DNA of 64,000 nucleotides from JACRCG01 sp964524835 (lineage in GTDB: Bacteria > Desulfobacterota > Desulfuromonadia > Geobacterales > Pseudopelobacteraceae), in assembly GCA_964524835.1 (NCBI GenBank), contig CAZGEG010000004.1:1-64000 (forward strand), given 5' to 3'. The notes beneath the pieces are model-generated. The model worked only from the letters and a program-made list of their open reading frames with translations. It was not told the origin of the DNA and searched no databases. How positions within the stretch are numbered: position 1 is the first letter of the stretch; each line of letters begins with the position of its first letter. Positions 8,814 to 18,329 of this stretch are shown here, one piece after another. Position numbers and translations under genes: made by a program.

Positions 8814-10682
8814 CTAGCGTCCCAGACCGTAGCGCATGCGGATCTGATCCGCAGAAGCCCGCATTTCCGGTGAAATCAGCACCGCTTTTCCCAACATCTC
8901 GGATGCCTCCCGGTGCCTGTTAATTCCGGCAAGAAATTCTCCTACCTCCAGATAGCTGTTTGCATAGATCATAATCGCCTTTCCGGTATCAAGATCGAGA
9001 AATGACTGTTTCTCCATGATGCCACGATTGTTATAGTTATCCCATACTGAAAGATCAGGTATTCCGGATGGCTCGTTAATTTTCCGTACACAGTACACAA
9101 TTCCCCGCTGAATCGGCTGGTATTCTTTGAACTCGACCGAATATCGTGTTGAAAAATCGATGTAGACCGGCCTGAGGCCGATGTTTTCGGTTATAGCGAT
9201 TCGCAAGGCCGATTCAGGGCCAAATGAGGACGTATCGAACTTTCGGAGGTTGCTGTTGTGAAAGAGACGCGGCATTGAATCGAGATACCAGTTGAATACG
9301 AGATGGGGAGTATGGGGCAGATCCAGGTCTTCGCGCATCCGCTCGACTCCCTGCAGATACCAGAGCGGAAACGCCCCGCTGTCGCCCCACGTGAACATGA
9401 TGCCGTTCTGCGGCAATGACCGCAGGGAGTTAGTGGCATAATCAAAAGCGATGTAATTATCGTGCTGGTCATTTTCAAAATAATTGACGGCGCACAATGC
9501 CGAAGGAAGTGTAAAAAACAGGACGGCAACAACTGCGTATACCGGGGCTCCAATTCGCTCCGGTAGCCGGGCGGTTCGGGTCGCATAGGCAAGAAGATTA
9601 AAAAGGCCGATGCCGACCAGCACCGCAGACAGCAGATAAAGCGGTGTGAAAAACTCTTCCGTCAGAAAGATCACTTCCATATGGGTATTAAAATAGCCGA
9701 CAATCACCAGCAGGAAGACTGCGACCGACGCGAGGTAGGCAATGAAAGCGGTCTTGTTGCTCTTCCAGAGATGCGCAAGCCCCAGCAGTGCCAATGCAGC
9801 TCCGAGCCAGGTATATTCACGAGGGACGTTAAATGCGCTGATTTGTGCCCACAAGAGTGGAAGGTCTCGTACAGGGGGTTCGGAAGGGTACCCCTTGCGG
9901 AGAAAATGCCACAGAAACTGATCAACCGTTTTGGAATCACCCCAGTTAAGCAGCGGATTACTCAGAGCCCGAAGCGGCAGATACAGATGAACCGAAAAAC
10001 CGAGCAGGGCAAAAGCCGTTGCGAGAATCAGCTCCTTGACCCTGTGTATCATGCGCCAATCGGTCAGTATTATCATCAGAAACCAGGCCGGAAGCAGCAG
10101 CACGATGGTCTGATGCACCCCCATGGACAAACCGGCAAGAAACGTACAAACATAGATATATGAAGGACGTTCACACCCTTCCCGGTATCGCTCCTGCCAT
10201 TGCAGCAGCAGATAGAAAATAACCGCCGCAATAAAAGCCAGTAATGGATAAGGCTTGTCATGATTTGACTGCAGCCACAACCGGGGAGTGAAGGCAAAAG
10301 AAACCGCAGCCGCCAGGCCGGCGCATTTAATCGCAATCTGATTGAACCGCTGGTCAAGAAGCAACGCTTCTTTTTTCAGCAACAACGTGGTCAGTACGTA
10401 CACCATCAGGCACGCCAAAGAAGAGGAAACTGCAGTTGCCACATTGATTCGAAAAGCGATGTTGCCGAGCGGCAGCCAGGTAAAGGGCTTGGCGTACATT
10501 AAAAACAGCGGGTAACCGGGAGAATGCGCCGAGCCGAGCGAGGCGGTTGCGGCAAGAAACTCCCCGCTGTCAAAAAAGGTTACCGAGGGAGCCAGCGTCA
10601 GCATATACAGAGTAAACGGGAGGATAAAGGAACAAACAAGAAAGGGGTCCAACATGTTTTTTGTGGATGCAGGTAAACTCAT
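8814..10682 (-). CDS. DUF2723 membrane protein (O-mannosyltransferase-like)
   Basis: This 622-aa polytopic membrane protein starts with the DUF2723 signature: SVTFFDSGEFLAA followed by AHSPGYPLF (residues about 30-58). The acidic Asp-Ser-Gly-Glu in the first loop is shared with GT-C protein glycosyltransferases that use lipid-linked sugar donors. About ten hydrophobic helices occupy the first 430 residues, and a soluble periplasmic domain with a TPR-like tail follows. I chose the ATG at 10682, which overlaps the previous stop (ATGA). The open frame runs upstream to 11195, but that part lies within another gene in a different frame. The partner gene just upstream is also lipid-related, so envelope glycan work is a fair inference. 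The substrate is unknown. Confidence 0.85.
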   Translation of the reverse strand: MSLPASTKNMLDPFLVCSFILPFTLYMLTLAPSVTFFDSGEFLAATASLGSAHSPGYPLFLMYAKPFTWLPLGNIAFRINVATAVSSSLACLMVYVLTTLLLKKEALLLDQRFNQIAIKCAGLAAAVSFAFTPRLWLQSNHDKPYPLLAFIAAVIFYLLLQWQERYREGCERPSYIYVCTFLAGLSMGVHQTIVLLLPAWFLMIILTDWRMIHRVKELILATAFALLGFSVHLYLPLRALSNPLLNWGDSKTVDQFLWHFLRKGYPSEPPVRDLPLLWAQISAFNVPREYTWLGAALALLGLAHLWKSNKTAFIAYLASVAVFLLVIVGYFNTHMEVIFLTEEFFTPLYLLSAVLVGIGLFNLLAYATRTARLPERIGAPVYAVVAVLFFTLPSALCAVNYFENDQHDNYIAFDYATNSLRSLPQNGIMFTWGDSGAFPLWYLQGVERMREDLDLPHTPHLVFNWYLDSMPRLFHNSNLRKFDTSSFGPESALRIAITENIGLRPVYIDFSTRYSVEFKEYQPIQRGIVYCVRKINEPSGIPDLSVWDNYNNRGIMEKQSFLDLDTGKAIMIYANSYLEVGEFLAGINRHREASEMLGKAVLISPEMRASADQIRMRYGLGR

Positions 10683-11689
10683 CTGGCTTTTTCCGCCCTT
10701 TGCAGTTCGTTGAGAGAAATCTTGTTTTTCGAGAGATAATACAGTCCGGCAAAAATAACCGGAAAAAAACCGGTGCCGTGCATTACCAGAGCGATGCTTA
10801 CGGACGTCGCCTCCGGAACTCCGAAAACAGAGAGTCCCTTGTAACAGGCATAATGGTAAGTGCCGATAAAACCGGGAGAAGCCGGCACCATAACCGCAAA
10901 AACCAGCATGATTAATATGAACACCGAAGCCGACAAGGGAAGATGGATATTGAATGAACGCAGCGTCATGTCTACCGGCAGCATACAAAACAGCCATATC
11001 CCGGCTGACGTGGCCAGAAGTGCTGCGACATGAACCCCGCGCAGGGACAACCTGATCCCCCCGATGAAGGAGCCGAGCAGCGGTATTAGTCTGTTGGAAA
11101 GGCTTTTGGGAAACGGCTTCAGAATGTGCCCTACGGCTGCAAGCGTTTGAATTGTCTGCCGCTTCAGGAAGTAGAGAAACAATACAATGCCGCAATAGAG
11201 GAGAAACATCATCATCCCGCCAACCTTGAGCGCCCCTGCGGCATCTTCCATCCCTGCCGGGAACTGCAGGGTAAACAGCGTAACCAGAAGCAGCAGCAGT
11301 ACCGTAAATCCGTCGAAAAGGCGATCGATCACCAACGAAGCAAACACCCGGGGGGCTTCAAGTCCTTCTCTTTGTGCCAGAGTGTACGCGCGGACAAACT
11401 CGCCCAGGCGGGCCGGCAGCAGGTTATTGGCCATATAGCCGATAATGGTTGCAGAAAAAAGCGAGGAGAGCGGAATGGCCTTTTCTGTAATCAGCAGATA
11501 TCTCCAGCGTATCGCACGCAGAAAAAAATTGATGAACGTGAAGCAGATTGCCAGAAGTATATAGCGATAATCAGCGGAGTTAAAAGCGGCTACCAAGGAT
11601 CCGAAATCAATCTTATAAAAAAGCAGAGCCATGAAAAACAGGCTGATGGAGATTCCAAGCCAGAATTTCAAATCAAGTTTAGTGCTCAC
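10679..11689 (-). CDS. Lysylphosphatidylglycerol synthase-type membrane protein (flippase-like)
   Basis: This 336-aa protein has about eight transmembrane helices and belongs to the UPF0104/LPG synthase transmembrane family (COG0392). The typical NNLLPARLGEFVRAY motif is near residue 90 and PASPGFIGTYHY is near residue 270. Members act as lipid flippases, or as the membrane part of MprF without its tRNA-dependent domain. No aminoacyl-transfer domain is present here. The start is GTG at 11689, overlapping ribF by 11 bases. The stop overlaps the DUF2723 start as ATGA, so the two are probably translated together and may supply and use the same lipid-linked donor (inference). Confidence 0.85.
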   Translation of the reverse strand: MSTKLDLKFWLGISISLFFMALLFYKIDFGSLVAAFNSADYRYILLAICFTFINFFLRAIRWRYLLITEKAIPLSSLFSATIIGYMANNLLPARLGEFVRAYTLAQREGLEAPRVFASLVIDRLFDGFTVLLLLLVTLFTLQFPAGMEDAAGALKVGGMMMFLLYCGIVLFLYFLKRQTIQTLAAVGHILKPFPKSLSNRLIPLLGSFIGGIRLSLRGVHVAALLATSAGIWLFCMLPVDMTLRSFNIHLPLSASVFILIMLVFAVMVPASPGFIGTYHYACYKGLSVFGVPEATSVSIALVMHGTGFFPVIFAGLYYLSKNKISLNELQRAEKAR

Positions 11690-12653
11690 GAGATTCCGAT
11701 CTACCGAAGAGTTCGATGTTGTTTATGGCACAATTTTCAAGGATTGTCCGTGTGTCTGCCACATCCAAAGCTATTGCGGCCTTCAGTGATGCAGTGTCGG
11801 GAAACTTCTTTTCCGGCCGGAGCCTTTGCACAAACTGAACCGCAACAGTGTGACCATAAATCCGGCCGGAAAAATCAAGCAGGAAAACTTCAATTATCCG
11901 TGTCTTCCCGCCAAAAGTCGGGTTGCAGCCAATATTGCAGGCTCCCTTGACGCTCAGGCCGTCAACCTGGGCCATCACCGCATACACACCATCAGGGGGA
12001 AGGAGTTCATTGGGTGTGGCGATATTAGCCGTCGGAAACCCAAGCGCCTGGCCAATTTCCCGGCCATGCTCGACGGTTCCGGAGATCTGGTAAAAGCGCC
12101 CAAGAATATGTGAAGCTGTCGCCATATCACCATCAGCAACGGCTGACCGCACCAGGCTGCTGCTGAATACAACACCTCCCTCTCCGATCGGGGGGAGATC
12201 TTCAAGGGTGAATCCGTTCTGACCACCCAGGATTTCCAAAGTTTTGAAATTCCCTTCCCTTCCCCGGCCAAAGGCGTAATCATGGCCGATGATTATATGC
12301 CGCATGCCGAGCGGGGCGCAGAGAATCCTGAGAACAAAATCACTTGCCGTCATCCGGGATAGCTCAGTGGAGAAGGGAACAACGATAAGATAGTCAATGC
12401 CGGATTCCGCGATCAGCGCCGCTTTTTGCTCAAAGGTCGTTATTAGCAACGGGGCGGCTTCAGGGGCCAGTATTTTTAAAGGGTGCGGCTCAAAGGTAAC
12501 GACAGCTGAAGGCAGACCGAGGGCCATGCTCCTCTGCTTCAGATGAGCAAATATTTCCGCATGGCCGCGATGGACGCCATCAAAATTCCCGATGGTAACC
12601 ACCGAAGCCTCGAGAATTTTTTCGTAGATATTAATGCCTGTTACAATCTGCAT
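11679..12653 (-). CDS. ribF: Bifunctional riboflavin kinase / FAD synthetase
   Basis: This 324-aa enzyme converts riboflavin to FMN and FMN to FAD. The N-terminal adenylyltransferase domain has TIGNFDGVHRGH (about 19-30) and the ISGTVEHGREIGQALGFPTAN linker into the riboflavin kinase domain, with the PTAN motif. The kinase part continues through GVYAV and ends around residue 305. It is 9 bases after recG, with the start at the ATG at 12653, and it overlaps the next gene. The length is typical for bacteria. Confidence 0.95.
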   Translation of the reverse strand: MQIVTGINIYEKILEASVVTIGNFDGVHRGHAEIFAHLKQRSMALGLPSAVVTFEPHPLKILAPEAAPLLITTFEQKAALIAESGIDYLIVVPFSTELSRMTASDFVLRILCAPLGMRHIIIGHDYAFGRGREGNFKTLEILGGQNGFTLEDLPPIGEGGVVFSSSLVRSAVADGDMATASHILGRFYQISGTVEHGREIGQALGFPTANIATPNELLPPDGVYAVMAQVDGLSVKGACNIGCNPTFGGKTRIIEVFLLDFSGRIYGHTVAVQFVQRLRPEKKFPDTASLKAAIALDVADTRTILENCAINNIELFGRSESREH

Positions 12654-12661
12654 GGCTTTCC

Positions 12662-14983
12662 CTATCCTATTGCCGCAAGTTCCAGCCGTTTACCCCAGCG
12701 CCGCAACAGCTCGTCCTGCATCGGCGCATATGCCGGGCGGGTGAGTCCCGGATCACGTTCCAGCAGGCCAAATGCCGCCTGACGAGCCTTTTCCAGTAGA
12801 GATCCGTCCCGCAGTATGTTGGCGACACGGAAATCCGGCATGCCGGCCTGGCGGGTGCCGAGGAAATCACCCGGTCCACGGATTTCCAGGTCGGCCTCGG
12901 CAATCCGGAATCCATCGCTGCTTGACTCCATTACCCTCAGGCGTTTTTCTCCATCTTCAGACAATTTACCCGGCGTCATCAGAATACAGCATGATTTTTC
13001 CGTCCCGCGCCCCACCCTGCCCCGGAGTTGATGGAGCTGGGAAAGTCCAAAGCGTTCTGCATGTTCGATGACCATCATGGTTGCATTCGGAACGTCAATG
13101 CCGACTTCGATGACGGTAGTTGAAACCAGAATATCGAATTTTCGTGACTTGAATGAAGCCATGACGGTTTCTTTATCCGACGGACTCAATCTGCCATGCA
13201 GTAAACCCACCCGCAAGCCGGGAAATATTTCCGTCTGCAAATGTTCCGCCATTTGGCTGGCAGCCTTCAAAGCCGACTTTTCCGACTCTTCCACCAGCGG
13301 ATAAATGACGTAAACCTGTCGTCCCGCTCTAACTTCATCCCGGATCATACCATAGAGTTGCGGGCGTCGTGACTCAAAAAAGATCCTGGTTTCAATCGGA
13401 ATTCTGCCCGGCGGCATTTCATCTATAACCGACAGGTCCAGGTCTCCGAAAAGCGTCATTGCGAGAGTACGCGGGATTGGAGTGGCGGTCATTACCAGGA
13501 TGTCCGGATTGGCTCCCTTTTTCTTCAGAATACCCCGTTGCAGAACGCCAAACCGGTGCTGCTCGTCTATCACCCCCAGGCCGAGATTCGCAAATTCAAC
13601 CTTTTCCTGAATAACTGCGTGGGTACCTATGACAATCATGGCACTGCCGTCGGCTATACGTTCGAGCGCATCTTTTTTTGCTTTCCCCTTGAGACCGGCT
13701 GTTACCAGCGTAACTTCCAGCCCCATCTGTGCACACCAGCGGTGGATGGTGTGCCAGTGCTGTTCGGCCAGAATTTCGGTTGGAGCCATGATAGCAACCT
13801 GGTAGCCGTTCTCTACTGCGATCAAAGCGGCCATCAGCGCCACGAGGGTCTTGCCGCATCCCACATCGCCCTGAATCAGACGGTGCATCGGGTGCGGCGC
13901 CATCATATCAGTCTTGATTTCCGTCAGCACTCTCCGTTGGGCGGCTGTCAACTCGAATGGGAGCATTCGGGCCAGCTCCTTGGTGTAGCGGTGAGTCACC
14001 TGAAAAGCGATTCCTTTCTCCAGTGCGATCCCGTGTTTTTTACGGGCAAGCCCCAGTTCCCAGAAAAAGAATTCGTCAAAAGCCAGGGCCTGATGCGATG
14101 GAGTCGCGCCGGAGTTCAGCCCGTCAAGATCCGCCTCAGGGGGAGGCGAATGCACCAGTCCGAGCGCTTCACGGAGCGGGGGAAATTCGGGGGGATAAAG
14201 TTCGGCAGGTAGAATGTTGTCAATATTCTGCAGGAATTCATCCACAACTTCGCGCATGACCCGGCGCATTGTTTTCTGATGAATTCCTTCCGTCAGCGGA
14301 TAGACTGGAACAATTCGACCAAAGTTGGCCGGATCAGACTCCAGCAGCGATTGCAGCGAGACCCCTTCGGGAAGCCATTCCACTTCAGGATGATGCACTT
14401 CCCGCTGATAACCGAACTGGTTCACCTCTCCAGTGAAAATGCCGACACGTCCAACTTTCCAGGTGCGCTTCATCCAGACAGTGTTGGCATGAAACCACTT
14501 GCAGACAATCGTGCCGCTTTCATCACGAACCAGCGCTTCAAAGACGCGCCGCCCACCCTTGGTAGTCGTCGCGTCGGCGGACAAAACGGTACCGGAAAAA
14601 ACGGCGCTCCGTCCGGGGCAGAGAGAAGAAATCGGGTTGAGTCGGCGGCGGTCTTCGTAGCGCAGCGGCAGCAGATAGAGAGCGTCCTCAACCGTGCGAA
14701 TATCGCGCTTTTCAAGGAGAGCAGCCAATTTTGGTCCAATGCCTTTAATATACTGGATGCCGGTATCAAGGTTTTTGCGGGAAATCGAATTTCGCACGAT
14801 TTTGCTGACTGCTGCTGCAGGTTTTACGTCCGGCGTCAGGCTGGCAGGACGGACAGGGCGCACTACGAGCTCACCGTTATCATCTTCTACGGAAAGAGAA
14901 TCGCCGGGTGCAAGGCCAAGTTTCTTGATAATTTCGGAAGGAATAATAAACGAGTTATCTTCTGCAAGCGTGACAGTGGGCAT
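12662..14983 (-). CDS. recG: ATP-dependent DNA helicase RecG with N-terminal AbrB-like domain
   Basis: This 773-aa SF2 helicase remodels stalled replication forks and Holliday junctions. The wedge/OB domain begins near residue 75 (YIKGIGPKLAALLEKRDI). The helicase has Walker A GDVGCGKT, the DEQH box (VIDEQHRFG), motif III (MTATPIPRTLA), and motif VI (QLRGRVGRG). It is about 75 residues longer than usual RecG. Residues 1-45 look like a SpoVT/AbrB swapped-hairpin domain: the VTLAEDNSFIIPSEIIKKL start, then LAPGDSLSVE and GELVVRPV. An AGGAA ribosome binding site precedes this ATG, which supports the extension being translated. The domain would bind DNA or dimerise (inference). ribF follows after 9 bases. 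Confidence 0.93.
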   Translation of the reverse strand: MPTVTLAEDNSFIIPSEIIKKLGLAPGDSLSVEDDNGELVVRPVRPASLTPDVKPAAAVSKIVRNSISRKNLDTGIQYIKGIGPKLAALLEKRDIRTVEDALYLLPLRYEDRRRLNPISSLCPGRSAVFSGTVLSADATTTKGGRRVFEALVRDESGTIVCKWFHANTVWMKRTWKVGRVGIFTGEVNQFGYQREVHHPEVEWLPEGVSLQSLLESDPANFGRIVPVYPLTEGIHQKTMRRVMREVVDEFLQNIDNILPAELYPPEFPPLREALGLVHSPPPEADLDGLNSGATPSHQALAFDEFFFWELGLARKKHGIALEKGIAFQVTHRYTKELARMLPFELTAAQRRVLTEIKTDMMAPHPMHRLIQGDVGCGKTLVALMAALIAVENGYQVAIMAPTEILAEQHWHTIHRWCAQMGLEVTLVTAGLKGKAKKDALERIADGSAMIVIGTHAVIQEKVEFANLGLGVIDEQHRFGVLQRGILKKKGANPDILVMTATPIPRTLAMTLFGDLDLSVIDEMPPGRIPIETRIFFESRRPQLYGMIRDEVRAGRQVYVIYPLVEESEKSALKAASQMAEHLQTEIFPGLRVGLLHGRLSPSDKETVMASFKSRKFDILVSTTVIEVGIDVPNATMMVIEHAERFGLSQLHQLRGRVGRGTEKSCCILMTPGKLSEDGEKRLRVMESSSDGFRIAEADLEIRGPGDFLGTRQAGMPDFRVANILRDGSLLEKARQAAFGLLERDPGLTRPAYAPMQDELLRRWGKRLELAAIG

Positions 14984-15153
14984 GCATATTCCTGCATCGG
15001 GGCAAAGTGGGCTTCAAGCGGTAAACATAGTATTCTTTGCTACAGATTGTCCACAGAAATTCGCCCTGTTTGATTGACAAGAATTCGCTCAACAGGCATA
15101 TCTGTCACTATGACTTCAACAGCTGCTGTACATTTTCCCGAAAAGGAAACCTT

Positions 15154-15951
15154 ATGAATCCACCACACGCCACATTCGACCAACTCGTTACCATTATGCG
15201 AAAACTGCGCGCCCCGGGCGGATGTCCATGGGACGCTGAACAGACGCATGAAAGCCTTACCCGCTATCTGCTTGAGGAGACCTACGAAGTCATCGAAGCA
15301 ATCGATGAAAAATCTCCTCAGCATCTTAAGGAGGAGCTGGGAGATCTGCTGCTTCAGCCGGTTTTTCATGCGGCCATTGCCGAGGAGTCCGGACAGTTCA
15401 CCATTAACGATGTCATCAGTACGCTCTGCGCTAAACTGATCCGTCGCCACCCCCACGTCTTTGGCGATCTTGAGATCAAGGACAGCTCTGCACAGATTGA
15501 AAACTGGGAAAAGATCAAAAAGCTGGAGAAGGGTGTTGAACGGCCATCAGCCCTTTCAGGAATTCCCGCCAACCTCCCGGCACTCATGAAGGCGCACAAA
15601 ATCAGTGAAAAAGCCTCTCGGGTCGGTTTTGACTGGGAACATGCCGACCAGGTATTTGCCAAGGTCATGGAGGAACTGCATGAATTTGAAGAGGCATGGG
15701 CTGGAGGCAATCCGACACGAATGGAAGACGAGTTGGGTGATCTTCTCTTCGCCATCGCAAATCTGGGGAGATTTTTAAACCTCAATCCGGAAGAGGCCCT
15801 GCGTAAAACAATCACCCGTTTCCAACAGCGCTTCAGTTACGTCGAGGCTGAATTGCTCCGCCTGGGAGTACCGATGCAAAACGCCACGCTTGAAGAGATG
15901 GACCTGTTATGGGAAAAGGCAAAATCCGCCGAACGCGATGGTACATACTGA
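15154..15951 (+). CDS. mazG: Nucleoside triphosphate pyrophosphohydrolase MazG
   Basis: This 265-aa protein has two tandem MazG domains that hydrolyse (d)NTPs to NMP and pyrophosphate. The first domain has CPWDAEQTHESL, the metal-binding EETYEVIEAI, and EELGDLLLQPVFHA. The second has EELHEFEEAW and EDELGDLLFAIANL. I chose the ATG at 15154 with AGGAAA upstream. The open frame extends back to 15037, but the extra residues are not MazG-like. It is divergent from recG, and a DnaA-box-like TTGTCCACA (15047-15055) lies in the 170-base spacer. MazG is linked to house-cleaning of damaged nucleotides and to lowering ppGpp. Confidence 0.95.
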   Translation: MNPPHATFDQLVTIMRKLRAPGGCPWDAEQTHESLTRYLLEETYEVIEAIDEKSPQHLKEELGDLLLQPVFHAAIAEESGQFTINDVISTLCAKLIRRHPHVFGDLEIKDSSAQIENWEKIKKLEKGVERPSALSGIPANLPALMKAHKISEKASRVGFDWEHADQVFAKVMEELHEFEEAWAGGNPTRMEDELGDLLFAIANLGRFLNLNPEEALRKTITRFQQRFSYVEAELLRLGVPMQNATLEEMDLLWEKAKSAERDGTY

Positions 15952-15992
15952 TCCGTTTCTGCGATGTAACTGTTTTAACAGGTTTGTTATCC

Positions 15993-16026
15993 TTATCCAC
16001 AAAAATTGTGGATAACTTGTGGAGAA
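15993..16026. promoter_or_regulatory. Cluster of DnaA-box sequences
   Basis: Between mazG and ogt there is a perfect consensus DnaA box TTATCCACA (15993-16001) and its perfect inverse TGTGGATAA (16007-16015), five bases apart. A third TGTGGAGAA (16018-16026, one mismatch) follows. The following ~150 bases up to the ogt stop are AT-rich and hold no gene. The arrangement could bind DnaA for titration or for control of mazG/ogt. It is smaller than a normal origin and has no dnaA/dnaN neighbours. Confidence 0.5.
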
Positions 16027-16189
16027 CGATGTTGACGATATTCAAAAGTGATATTTCCGCAAGAGTTTTGTCCGGAATGCCTTTTTTTTACTCAGATCAG
16101 TATGTCCGTAATTACAAATACTTATAATCATGTTCAGTAAAAATAGGGGTTTGCGTTGTCAAGCTCTATCAGTAATAAAAATACGATTT

Positions 16190-16738
16190 TTAATGGGCTG
16201 ACTTCCTGTGTATAACCAGCTGTTTTTTAGCGACCAGCATCCCTTTGAATTCAACACCTTCCATATGCAGCAGTGCCATTTTCGATCTTTCCCCCCCGGG
16301 AGCTGAAAAACCTGTCAGCCGGCCATCGGCTGCGACAACCCGGTGACATGGGATGATAATCGGAACCGGATTCGAAGCCAACGCACCACCTGCGGCCCGG
16401 GCAGCGGACGGTGAGCCGCACTCGCGTGCAACCTGTCCATAGGTGCTGGTTTCTCCATAGGGGATATCCCGGATAACGGCGAGAATTTTTTGCCGAAACT
16501 GGGGCAAACCGTCGAGATCAACCGGAATGCTTCTAAAATCGACCTGTTCTCCATTGAAGTATCTCTGCAGCATTCCGGCGGCGCGAACGGTAAGTTCAGA
16601 CGGCTCGAACCCGGGCCGTTCCCCGACAGGGGATGCTACACTCCGGCTCACGTCAGGAAGTTCGACTCTTACCACTCCATGTGCGGTGGCATACACGCTT
16701 CCGGACCCGTAACAGGTCAAAAAATGTGAGCAGTACAT
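16190..16738 (-). CDS. ogt: Methylated-DNA--protein-cysteine methyltransferase
   Basis: This 182-aa suicide repair enzyme takes the alkyl group from O6-alkylguanine. The acceptor Cys131 is in PCHRVV, preceded by the helix-turn-helix with PYGETSTYGQVA and the arginine finger region ARAAGGALASNP. The N-terminal ~85 residues are the variable domain. Upstream GGGAGG lies 5 bases before the ATG. It follows murJ by 10 bases and closes the thrC-murJ-ogt run. Confidence 0.93.
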   Translation of the reverse strand: MYCSHFLTCYGSGSVYATAHGVVRVELPDVSRSVASPVGERPGFEPSELTVRAAGMLQRYFNGEQVDFRSIPVDLDGLPQFRQKILAVIRDIPYGETSTYGQVARECGSPSAARAAGGALASNPVPIIIPCHRVVAADGRLTGFSAPGGERSKMALLHMEGVEFKGMLVAKKQLVIHRKSAH

Positions 16739-16748
16739 TGATGCCTCC

Positions 16749-18317
16749 CTACCCCTTCTTCAGTTTCCTGCGCAGCAGCGAGACGGCATCGAGAGCTTCT
16801 TCGGAGCGCAGGAGCTTCACCGTCACCATATACAGGGCTGTTCCACAGACAATGGCTCCGCCGAGGACAGAACCTTTCAGCACCTTATGCCCGGCCTGTG
16901 ACCAGTCAATCAGCGAACAGATGTACCATACGGCCGCAGTCATCGGAATCGATGCCGCCGCAGATTTCAGCGCGGTCAGCATGATGTTGCCCCCGCCGAA
17001 AGAGCCGATCTTGCGCTTGAGGAACCAGAGCAGCATCAGCATGTTGCATAATGCCGAAAGTGTCGTCGCCAGAGCCAATCCGCCATGCTTTAGAGGTCCC
17101 ATCAGGGCAAGGCTCAGGCAGAAGTTGATGATAAAGGCGATAAGTGCCGCATATACCGGGGTTTTTGTGTCCTTCAGCGCATAGAACACCGGTGCCAGTA
17201 CTCGCGTTAATGCAACAAAGGAGAGACCTGCAGAATAGTAGAGCAGCGCCGACGCGGAATTGACGACAGTAGCATAATCAAAAGCGCCACCCATGAATAT
17301 CAGGCTGAAGATTGGCGTTGAACAGACCATCAGACCCGCCATGGCAGGAATGGTAATGAAGAGCATCAGGCGAACTCCAAAAGAGAGAGAATCTTTCATA
17401 CCTGCAATATCGCCGGCCGCAGCCTGCCTGCTCATCGAGGGGAGAACCGCCTGCGCCACGGACGCAGTAAATATCCCCTGGGGAAATTCGAACAGCCGCT
17501 GGGCATAATAGAGATATGAAACGCTCCCCTGGTGCAACAGGGAGGCCAGGATGGCGCTGACTGTTATATTCAGATAGTAGACTCCCACTCCGAAAACGGA
17601 CGGCAGCATCAACAGGGCGATGGTGCGGATTTCGGGAGAGGAAAAATTGAAGTCGGGCTTGAGCGGAAACCCTTTTTTCCAGAGCACCGGCAGTTGCAGG
17701 AGCAGCTGGATACAGCCACCGATAAGGACTCCGACCGCAAGCGCGGTGATGGGAGCATCGAAGAAGCCACGCAGGAAGAGGGCGGCCAGAATCATCGCCA
17801 TGTTCAGGAATACGGTCGAAATGGCCGGAGTAAAAAAGTGCCTGAGAGTATTGAGGATGCCCATGCAGAGGGCAACCAGGCTGATGAAGAAGATGTAGGG
17901 AAACATCAGGCGATTGAGAAGGATTGCCAGTTCCAGCTTTCCCGGCTCGGCCCTGAAACCGGGGAACATCATTCCGACAATAGCGGGGGAGAATATGATT
18001 CCGGCCAGGGTGATACAGGCCATGACAATGGTAAGCAGCGTAAAGCAGGTATTTGCAAGCTCCCGCGCCTTCTCGTCACCCTGCCGGGCGAGGGCTGCTG
18101 AGAAGGTCGGTACGAACGCGGCGGTCAGAGCCCCTTCGGCGAAAAAACGACGCAGCATGTTGGGAATCTGGAACGCGGCAAAAAACGCATCGGTCGCCAG
18201 ACCGGCACCGAACAGACGCGACACTACCATATCCCGAACCATGCCCATGACTCGGGAAAGTATCGTGGCGCTGCCGAGAATTCCTGCAGCCCGGGCTATA
18301 TTTCGTTTTTCTGACAT
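16749..18317 (-). CDS. murJ: Lipid II flippase MurJ
   Basis: This 522-aa inner-membrane protein of the MviN/MurJ family has about 14 transmembrane helices. It moves lipid II to the periplasmic face for peptidoglycan synthesis. The family start (ARAAGILGSATILSRVMGMVRD) and the GAGLATDAFFAAFQIPNMLRRFFAEGAL segment are both present, including the charged residues of the central cavity. The length is typical. It sits 12 bases after thrC. The ribosome binding site is weak, so translation may be coupled to thrC. Confidence 0.95.
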   Translation of the reverse strand: MSEKRNIARAAGILGSATILSRVMGMVRDMVVSRLFGAGLATDAFFAAFQIPNMLRRFFAEGALTAAFVPTFSAALARQGDEKARELANTCFTLLTIVMACITLAGIIFSPAIVGMMFPGFRAEPGKLELAILLNRLMFPYIFFISLVALCMGILNTLRHFFTPAISTVFLNMAMILAALFLRGFFDAPITALAVGVLIGGCIQLLLQLPVLWKKGFPLKPDFNFSSPEIRTIALLMLPSVFGVGVYYLNITVSAILASLLHQGSVSYLYYAQRLFEFPQGIFTASVAQAVLPSMSRQAAAGDIAGMKDSLSFGVRLMLFITIPAMAGLMVCSTPIFSLIFMGGAFDYATVVNSASALLYYSAGLSFVALTRVLAPVFYALKDTKTPVYAALIAFIINFCLSLALMGPLKHGGLALATTLSALCNMLMLLWFLKRKIGSFGGGNIMLTALKSAAASIPMTAAVWYICSLIDWSQAGHKVLKGSVLGGAIVCGTALYMVTVKLLRSEEALDAVSLLRRKLKKG

Positions 18318-18329
18318 GGCGCGGGCCAG

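Noticed and set aside
10683..11195. Open frame extending the DUF2723 gene upstream by ~170 residues
   Set aside because: It overlaps the flippase-like gene in another frame, is Cys/Arg/His-rich without any domain, and the ATG at 10682 starts the family domain with an ATGA overlap.
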